Positions 59,601-64,000 of a stretch of 64,000 nt of DNA are shown here, in pieces (the first letter of the stretch is position 1; each line of letters opens with the position of its first letter). Both the position numbers and the translations under genes were made by a program. Source of the DNA: Arion vulgaris. Its lineage: Eukaryota > Mollusca > Gastropoda > Stylommatophora > Arionidae. The stretch is from assembly GCA_020796225.1 (NCBI GenBank), contig CM036756.1, positions 45,301,363 to 45,365,362 of the forward strand, given 5' to 3'. The notes under the pieces are model-generated. The model did no database searches. It saw only the letters and a program-made list of their open reading frames with translations, and was not told the origin of the DNA.

Positions 59601-60300
59601 AAACGTAAAATATACATTGATCATCGATATAATATATCTGATAGCTAAACATCTACGATACACCAGGTGACTTTGATATAATATATCTGATAGCTAAACA
59701 GATTTACGATCACAGGCTAAGTTGATAAATGATATCTGATAGCTAAACAGATCTTACCGATACACCAGGTGACTTTGATATAATATATCTGATAGCTAAA
59801 CAGATCTCACCGATACACCAGGTGACTTTGATATAATATATTGATAGCTAAACAGATCTTCCTGATACACAGGTGACTTTGATATAATATATCTGATAGC
59901 TAAACAGATCTTACCGATACACCAGGTGACTTTGATATAATATATCTGATAGCTAAACATATCTCACCGATACACCAGGTGACTTTGATATAATATATCT
60001 GATAGCTAAACAGATCTTACCGATACACCAGGTGACTTTGATATAATATATCTGATAGCTAAACAGATCTTACCGATACACCAGGCAGTTGATTGAGATC
60101 CATGTTAGGTATAACAGTAAATGCTCGTTTTGTGTGATGGTCCAACTTCCAGGGTTCATCTATTGTAGCTTTCGTCCAGTATCGAATGTAACCAAAGGAT
60201 CCCTCAAACGATGAGGGCAGATCAGGTGGTAGTTGAAATTCGAAAGGAAAAGAGTATTGTCCTGCCGCCAATGAGCTGATCGAGTCTTCTGCGCTGTTTT
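47494..60300 (-). CDS. Alpha-arrestin (arrestin domain-containing, ARRDC-type) gene, last five coding exons
   Basis: Exons 60300-60074, 57944-57765, 57061-56882, 50305-50125 and 47651-47494 join in one frame of about 307 codons with GT-AG introns of phases 0, 0, 0 and 1, ending at TGA 47496-47494. The product starts within the arrestin-N domain (YSFPFEFQLP, SFEGSFGYIRYWTKA). It continues through arrestin-C (GRFSGSLSVSRKGFVPGSEI, MQVPPLPPS, IIIGTLPLV) and ends with KPSYEEC and FTPMYTFY. About 80-90 N-terminal residues are missing and must lie right of 64000. Alpha-arrestins are cytosolic or endosomal adaptors that link receptors and transporters to NEDD4-type ubiquitin ligases through PPxY motifs. 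Here the usual C-terminal PPSYEE reads KPSYEE, so that PY motif is incomplete. Introns are full of arrays, two of which copy exon ends. Confidence 0.92.
48008..48205 (+). mobile_element. SINE family B copy, opposite orientation, partly deleted
   Basis: GAGCTGTAGTAAGCTCGATC resembles the B head. CCGTTCAGAAAGCAATG, CGACTCGTTTACTGTGTTTG and GTAAAGGATATGCCA are the complement of the body at 42575-42690. It lies in the last alpha-arrestin intron. The stretch 47660-48007 is otherwise empty. Confidence 0.7.
48266..48375. repeat. 12-bp tandem repeat, 9 copies
   Basis: Perfect CTTTGTTGACTC units. Confidence 0.97.
48590..48815 (+). mobile_element. LINE 3' fragment
   Basis: The plus strand reads CMSWTEKRTN, RVRKLKYFGHIKRHEGLEKT and DIPAKRRTRR, a LINE ORF2 C-terminus. 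The following 48816-49330 has no recognisable element. Confidence 0.8.
49330..50095. repeat. (GTA)n-type compound trinucleotide region, about 760 bp
   Basis: Interrupted AGT/AGC/AAT trinucleotides, starting 30 bases inside the alpha-arrestin intron after the 50125 donor. Transcribed as (CTA/CTG)n. Confidence 0.95.
50125..50305 (-). CDS. Alpha-arrestin exon: end of arrestin-C domain
   Basis: The exon runs from acceptor ATTTACAG to donor G|GTAAAA, phase 0 in and phase 1 out. It encodes FCAGSDDRCTWDEVDF, the last beta strand DEIIIGTLPLV and a Ser/Thr-rich linker to DITITTDG. Confidence 0.88.
50385..50625 (-). mobile_element. SINE family A copy
   Basis: The minus-strand head is at 50575-50620. 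The body shares GGAGCTACGGAGTTCGTGC (minus) and the TCCGTAGAAGTAGCAC region with other copies. It lies in the alpha-arrestin intron. Confidence 0.8.
50625..51418. repeat. 55-bp minisatellite, about 14 copies
   Basis: The unit includes CCTATAATTAAATGATATCT and GTGACGTGTAAGACTG. Its first partial units overlap the end of the SINE A head (CACCAGGCACACCC). Units at 50780-51010 have many small deletions. Confidence 0.95.
51528..51870. mobile_element. hAT-like MITE with internal 26-bp array
   Basis: The left end CAGGGCCGTGCGGTATAC and right end TAGCACGGTACGGCCCTA are inverted repeats. The first 75 bases match 18448-18520. Inside, CTTACGGTACCGTCTGATGC plus GGCCAC is repeated about seven times (51640-51835), where the sister copy has one. 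Flanking ACAGCCAT / ACTGGCCAT may be a decayed target duplication. Confidence 0.85.
51925..52155 (+). mobile_element. SINE family A copy
   Basis: tRNA-like head with TAGCTAAGCCATTGC and B box GGATTCGAATCC. The body GTTCTGTTCACGAGTGTA and GGAGCTATAGAGTTCTTGC matches 25915-25985. Confidence 0.85.
52240..52385 (+). mobile_element. SINE family E 3' part
   Basis: GGAGTTTGTGCTCTGCC, TGGTATTGGTCCTATAAATC and an AATCAATCAATTAATCAAT tail match 63220-63330. Confidence 0.6.
52432..52690 (-). mobile_element. SINE family C1 copy
   Basis: TTCTTCTTCTTC tail at the low end, core CTTACGACATGCCTTGTAGG, minus-strand head at 52660-52690. Confidence 0.82.
52860..53290 (-). mobile_element. SINE family E copy, degraded head
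   Basis: CATCATCATTGCACTTTGAT, GTGAGGGTCACTGAT, TTTTGTAGGAATT and TTCTCGATTTTCAACTGCCA occur in family order. Confidence 0.75.
53320..53910 (-). pseudogene. LINE ORF2 C-terminal fragment
   Basis: The minus strand reads KHLGSKVSNN, RIAIAASAFTKLTNIW, KVKLFRSCVIPVLTYSCESW and RRWKYLGHVLRSG. This is the connection and C-terminal part of a LINE ORF2, open for about 146 codons. It lacks the RT palm and endonuclease. Confidence 0.88.
54080..54372 (+). mobile_element. LINE 3' fragment (AATTATTATT-tail family)
   Basis: Codons for RRRRWRHVV-like residues are followed by GAATATCAAAGCAGGCATTG, GAGACCCTGAAACGAACTTT and GAGCGAGTTGCCCAGGATAG. It ends GAGGAATTATTATTA. About 85-90% like 61470-61735 by eye. 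Confidence 0.82.
54385..54910. repeat. GC-rich island, probably a retroelement part
   Basis: About 470 bases are far more GC-rich than the surroundings and flanked by TA repeats on both sides (54364-54382 and 54928-54938). CGCAACCTTTTCTCACTTTA near its right end recurs at 43680. Open frames exist but match nothing. Confidence 0.45.
54966..56940. repeat. 91-bp array derived from an alpha-arrestin exon end, about 22 copies
   Basis: Each unit holds, on the minus strand, 59 bases of the exon ending KYILQ, the GTAACT donor and 32 bases of intron. The exon at 57061-56882 is the first unit. The units at 55440-56110 have many small deletions. GTAACT is kept in nearly all units. Confidence 0.95.
56882..57061 (-). 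CDS. Alpha-arrestin exon: middle of arrestin-C domain
   Basis: The exon has 60 codons, phase 0, acceptor CTAACAG. It encodes VITYHAGGKFKQEKK, WKDKMQVPPLPPSHL and CKLMDCKYILQ. The donor is a weak CAA|GTAACT, chosen because it alone keeps the frame into the next exon. Reading on gives a stop within the following repeat unit. The last 59 exonic bases recur in the 91-bp array. Confidence 0.85.
57235..57490 (-). mobile_element. SINE family B copy
   Basis: The same body and tRNA-like head as 6470-6722, with a few deletions near 57440. The intron remainder 57491-57764 is AT-rich and empty. Confidence 0.83.
57765..57944 (-). CDS. Alpha-arrestin exon: start of arrestin-C domain
   Basis: The exon has 60 codons, phase 0 at both ends, acceptor TGTACAG and donor GTTAGT. 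It carries the Cys-rich TGCCCL, the strand SGSLSVSRKGFVPG and CEIDNHTS, the normal arrestin-C opening. Confidence 0.92.
58040..58380 (+). mobile_element. SINE family F copy
   Basis: tRNA-like head with TAGTGCAGTTGTTAATG and GGGTTCAATTC. The body carries GTCGACCCAGCC and GTGTGCCGACGGTCAATG and matches 38160-38430. Confidence 0.75.
58381..59625. other. Alpha-arrestin intron, no gene recognised
   Basis: Contains a (GAT)n run at 58417-58441, a 31-bp perfect tandem duplication at about 59025-59087 (CTTCCATGCAGTGTTGGCAT) and possible degraded LINE sequence at 58640-58760. Confidence 0.5.
59626..60085. repeat. 53-bp array derived from an alpha-arrestin exon end and 5' splice site, 9 units
   Basis: On the minus strand each unit holds CTGGTGTATCG (exon end), GTAAGA or GTGAGA (donor) and 36 bases of intron. 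The true exon end at 60085-60074 is the first unit. Five of the eight downstream units keep a consensus donor. Confidence 0.95.
60074..60300 (-). CDS. Alpha-arrestin exon: second half of arrestin-N domain
   Basis: The exon enters in phase 1 after CTTATAAG and leaves in phase 0 at GTAAGA (60073-60068). It encodes 75 codons including SFPFEFQLPPDLPSSFEG and KRAFTVIPNMDLNQLPGVS. The last 11-12 bases and the donor are repeated eight more times in the intron. Confidence 0.93.
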
Positions 60301-60504
60301 CTTATAAGACAAAATGTAAATAAAAATGATGGTTGATTATTTTATTTTAACAAAACACACGTCACTGCACACTAACTAGATATATAGGCGCACAATCTAC
60401 TACAGCAGATGTTCATTGTTTCATTTTCAGACTTCTTGTGGTTTATGTGGCTAGCTGTGAATGGACGCTCACTAGTTTTGAGTTGAAAAAATATCAAGAA
60501 AGCT

Positions 60505-60763
60505 TCTTCTTCACTTGAACGCTCCATATTTACCACTTGTTAAATCACTCTTTGTGATTTGTATGTGATCTGAGCTTAAGAGAGATTGTATGTTGTGCCA
60601 GTTATGCGCTTACAAGTAGGCCATCACATCAGATTTCTGCTACGCTTTTTATTTAGTAGGGTAGCTTTCCTAAGCCCCTACCTTAGTCGTCTCTTACAAC
60701 TTGCCTTGTAGGTAGCAGTGTTACTATTCTTTGCTCCCCTTGAGAGCTCCGGCAACACACGGG
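60505..60763 (-). mobile_element. SINE family C1 copy
   Basis: CTTCTTCTTCAC tail, core CTTACAACTTGCCTTGTAGG and head at 60740-60763 (minus CGTGTGTTGCCGGAGCTCTC). A 28-bp array starts at its 5' edge. Confidence 0.8.
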
Positions 60764-61275
60764 CGTTCAAGAAAGCGAGGGTTACATTTGCTATTCAAGA
60801 AAGCGAGGGTTACATTTGCTGTTCAAGAAAGCGAGGGTTGCATTTGCTATTCAAGAAAGCGAGGGTTGCATTTGCTGTTCAAGAAAGCGAGGGTTGCATT
60901 TGCTGTTCAAGAAAGCGAGGGTTGCATTTGCTGTTCAAGAAAGCGAGGGTTGCATTTGCTGTTCAAGAAAGCGAGGGTTGCATTTGCTGTTCAAGAAAGC
61001 GAGGGTTGCATTTGCTGTTCAAGAAAGCGAGTGTTGCATTTGCTGTTAAGAAAGCGAGGGTTGCATTTGTATAAGTTCTCAAGAAGATCGAGGTTACATG
61101 TTGGTTAAAAAGCGAGGTTGCATTTGCTGTTCAAGAAAGCGAGGGTTGCATTTGCTGTTCAAGAAAGCGAGTGTTGCATTTGCTGTTCAAGAAAGCGAGG
61201 GTTGCATTTGCTATTCAAGAAAGCGAGTGTTGCATTTGCTGTTCAAGAAAGTGAGGGTTGCATTTGCTGTGATAA
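60764..61275. repeat. 28-bp minisatellite, about 18 copies
   Basis: Unit GTTCAAGAAAGCGAGGGTTG plus CATTTGCT, with one diverged stretch at 61060-61115. It is unrelated to the 28-bp array at 7.5-10.3 kb. Confidence 0.96.
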
Positions 61276-61429
61276 GTTGCTCTCCAATGAAGATCAAAGC
61301 GGTAACTATGGCTCTGAGTTAGTTGTGTGCACACGAATTTACACTTGTTGACATACTGAGTGGGTCAAAGAACATGCGTTAGAAAATGTAGGCTGGTTAT
61401 ATAATGCAAATTCAGGAGAAGTGATGAAA

Positions 61430-61740
61430 TTCAGAGACATGTCTGGTCAACCACTAGTGACAACTGTTATAAGAAAGAGAAGATGGAGATATGTTGGGCA
61501 CACCTTGAGGAGAATTATCAACGAATATCAAAGCAGGCATTGAAGTGGGATGCAAAGGTTTAAAGAAAGAGAGTCGACCCAAGGAGACCCTGAAACGAAC
61601 TTTGCTGAGAGAGGCAGGAAATATCGGTCTCAGTTTCATGGAGGAAATTGAGCGAGTTGTTACAGGATAGAGGGTATGGAGAAATTACTTGCAGGCCCTA
61701 TGTAACGTATAACGGTACGAGAGGAATTATTATTATTATA
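61430..61740 (+). mobile_element. LINE 3' fragment (AATTATTATT-tail family)
   Basis: The plus strand reads TTVIRKRRWRYVGHTLRRI and EYQSRH, then the shared 3' sequence ending GAGGAATTATTATTATTATA. TTATATAA on both sides may be a short target duplication. The stretch 61741-62040 is otherwise empty. Confidence 0.82.
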
Positions 61741-62041
61741 TAAGGCAGGAATTGTTTGATGGTTTGAACACATCCAGAAAGACTCACATAACATGCATTT
61801 TTGTATCGGGTCACCCGATCATGCAAAGTAATAATTAAGCAGATCACCTGTCTGATACAGCTGTGATAAGGAAGAGCATTAAATAGATATTGCAGACATC
61901 ATCAATGTCATGAGAAAGGCAGATCGAAAAATAATTTTTAAAGATATATGTGAATCTACATCCCTGGCTAGAGTGAAGTAGATGAGATTGAAACTCTAAG
62001 CTATCAGGCATGAACACTGTAAGCCATAGATTCCCACCGTC

Positions 62042-62130
62042 CACTTTGCACAACATACACTTTGCACAACATAAACTTTGCCCAACATAAACTTTGCACA
62101 ACATAAACTTTGCACAACATAAACTTTGCA
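62042..62130. repeat. 16-bp tandem repeat, about 5.5 copies
   Basis: Unit ACTTTGCACAACATAA. The stretch from 62131 to 62530 has no recognised feature. Confidence 0.93.
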
Positions 62131-62529
62131 ACGCCCCCCACATTGTAACAGTTTGCCAACGACTTCCCCCTCGCCCCCATATATATGCACGCTCTATTTG
62201 ACCTTTGACATAGAAAATTGATATACATTTCTGTCTTACATAGTCAATTTTAAAATGATTACATGCATGAAATAGATAAATGAGGAACAAATGGATCGTG
62301 TAAGACGGACATAAAATGAATTTAAATGCAGAATTCAAATTTTAAATGATTACTCAAATACGAAATCCCAAAAATTATTTATTTAAAAATACTTATTATT
62401 AATTTCTTCTTTAAGGAGTCACCGACCACTAACCGCCTGAACACCCCCTGCTCCCCAAATTCTTCCGAACTACTACGCCCCCTTTAGAACGCTTCAGCGC
62501 CTACTGGGGGCATATCCCCACTTGGTGAA

Positions 62530-62840
62530 ACGCTGCTGTAAGATATCACACGTGAATTGGACAGGTGTATTCTATTCCAATCAGCGGCATATTGTAGAGT
62601 ATGCCGTTTACAATAGAAGGATCAGGCAGTCCATATTTGTACAGTTACGTAGATACCAGCTATACACCAACTCTGAGCAAACAACAAAGTCTAGAATTTG
62701 TAGCAAATTATGTTGCATTGGCCATTAACCATGATGAATTTGGCGTAGGTATCATTCGCCTTGCAGCTATCGTCAAGGATTGAGTCGAGCGTGTGGTCTT
62801 TACTGGTGACCGAATGCCCAAGTTCTATGAAGACAACTAA
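62530..62840 (+). pseudogene. Retropseudogene of proteasome subunit beta-1 (PSMB6 type), 3' part
   Basis: The frame from 62562 reads QVYSIPISGIL, stop, SMPFTIEGSGSPYLYSYVD, LSKQQSLEFVANYVALAI, GIIRLAAIVKD, stop, VERVVFTGDRMPKFYEDN, and ends at TAA 62838-62840. This matches the C-terminal third of the caspase-like catalytic proteasome subunit, including the GSGS...Y.Y.D and IRLAAI...GVER signatures. It has in-frame stops (62595-62597, 62781-62783) and a frameshift before 62562. There are no introns, and the first two thirds are missing. AATAAA follows at 62898-62903. The functional gene must be elsewhere. Confidence 0.9.
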
Positions 62841-63049
62841 AACATTCAATTCACGATGCTCATTTTGTGTTATTGTTCCATGTAGTCCTTGTTGATCAAT
62901 AAATTTAGATTTGTTTCCATCAAGCTTGGTTGTCACTTGATGAATCTTTCAATAATGTAAGAATTAGCACTGGGTAGATATCAAGTAAGATAGATTCAGC
63001 TTGTGGAAGATGTGTTGAGAAAAGTTATTAGTAGAAGCATGAACAGGTA

Positions 63050-63330
63050 GATACGTTTTTAAATTGAACACGTAAAGGAACCATTGACAGTTCAAAATCG
63101 AGAAGAGCAGGCCGGAAAGCTACTTCCCGGGCAAGATTCTTTAGAAAAAAATTAAAAATAAAATTCCTACAAAATATTTTCACCATCTTCTAAATTACAT
63201 CGGGAACCTTCGCCGGCACTACAGAGTTTGTGCACTGCCGCTGAACTTTTTCTGTGTAAGAAAGAGATCGGAGCACACATGGTTACCCACCGAAGTGCAA
63301 TGATAATGGTCCTATCAATCAATCAATATC
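63050..63330 (+). mobile_element. SINE family E copy, 5' truncated
   Basis: CAAAATCGAGAAGAGCAGGC, AAAATTCCTACAAAATATTT, CGGCACTACAGAGTTTGTGC and an AATCAATCAAT tail are the complement of 32190-32420. The gap 62841-63050 holds a minus-strand frame I do not call. Confidence 0.78.
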
Positions 63331-63394
63331 TATCGAATGTAATTACTTCATATTTATCTATACTGATCTTCTACCGCCGGAGACATGAATATAT

Positions 63395-63720
63395 GGTTGT
63401 CTATCTATCTATTCTCTAATCTTGTTTTTGTCTTTCAGCGACAGGACGAAAAAGGAGACAACTGTAGCGAGCCTCTCTCTGCACATTGTCTTTCTTTCTC
63501 TTCTCAATCTCAGTTTGCCTCACAGCTTCAGGGTAAGAAGAGTTTTCTAGCACGGGCTTTTGTGTGTGTTTCATAAATAGTGTCTTTCGTCGCATTTGTT
63601 ATCTCTGAGGTCCACCTTTTCCGTGGCCGGCCTTTTGCTATATATCCACTGTATCGGAACAACATTGCTCTCTGTGGTGCACTGCCTGTTGGTAATCAAG
63701 TATATGGTTGTCTCGGCTTT
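63395..63720 (-). mobile_element. LINE 3' fragment
   Basis: It matches 32660-32920 through CGAGCCTCTCT, GGTAAGAAGAG, CCGTGGCCGGCCTTTTGCT and CCACTGTATCGGA. 63721-63900 may be further degraded LINE sequence. Confidence 0.7.
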
Positions 63721-63959
63721 ATTCTCATAAAATATTGAAAACATTTTTTATGTCTCTCCAGATATGTTAATGTGGATGGTTCTTCTACAATGTTTCTGAC
63801 GCCTGTTCTTATCACTCTGTCTCATCTGATAAGGTTGATAAATATTCTCATGCGTTTCAGCCCACACGCTGTGATATTCCCCTCTTGCACCTTTGATAAT
63901 ATCTAGGTATGTTCAAATGAAGTTGAGAAATCTAAAACAGCAATAAAAGTACAAGAGAA

Positions 63960-64000
63960 CGGAGCTTTTCGACAATATGTGGTGTTGCCAGGTACGGTGA
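63960..64000 (+). mobile_element. Possible start of a SINE family C1 copy, cut by the window edge
   Basis: GTGGTGTTGCCAGGTACGG resembles the C1 head at 18910. Too short to be sure. Confidence 0.3.

Noticed and set aside
62691..62936. Minus-strand frame opposite the proteasome pseudogene as a missing alpha-arrestin N-terminal exon
   Set aside because: No arrestin-N motif in the right order and no convincing splice sites. Part of it is simply antisense to the pseudogene.

Overview
The window reads as nuclear DNA of an invertebrate animal. It is AT-rich, has GT-AG introns, carries tRNA-headed SINEs, many 5'-truncated non-LTR retrotransposon tails and hAT-like MITEs, and about a third of it is tandem repeat. 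A mollusc (gastropod-like) source is my best guess from general impression only; I cannot name the species.

Two partial protein-coding genes are well supported, both on the minus strand. At the left (191-4552) are the first four coding exons of a secreted protein with one von Willebrand factor A (VWA) domain. It has a signal peptide, a complete MIDAS metal site and a candidate TATA promoter at 4819-4825, and its 3' end lies beyond position 1. At the right (47494-60300) are the last five coding exons of an alpha-arrestin (arrestin domain-containing, ARRDC-type) gene. Its first exon(s) lie beyond position 64000, and its stop codon and a candidate poly(A) signal are at 47494 and 46958. In what is probably an intron or the upstream region of that gene sits a broken, intronless plus-strand copy of a proteasome beta-1 (PSMB6-type) coding sequence (62530-62840).

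The 42 kb between the genes and the introns themselves are repeats. Large arrays are a 28-bp array (7.5-10.3 kb), a 51-bp array (21.2-25.4 kb), a 24-bp array (26.4-30.4 kb), an unrelated 51-bp array (40.3-41.6 kb), a 55-bp array (50.6-51.4 kb) and a 91-bp array (55.0-56.9 kb), with some twenty smaller ones. Long open frames inside these arrays follow from their periodicity and are not genes. Between the arrays lie about twenty fragments of LINE ORF2 C-termini from several families, at least six SINE families (called A, B, C, E, F and G here), and hAT-like MITEs.

The most interesting structure is in the alpha-arrestin gene. Two of its exons have had their 3' end together with the 5' splice site copied into tandem arrays that fill the start of the next intron: a 53-bp unit at 59626-60085 and a 91-bp unit at 54966-56940. 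This leaves rows of decoy splice donors behind the real one. Several other arrays are visibly born from transposons: a 40-bp array from a LINE reading frame, and a 26-bp array inside a MITE.
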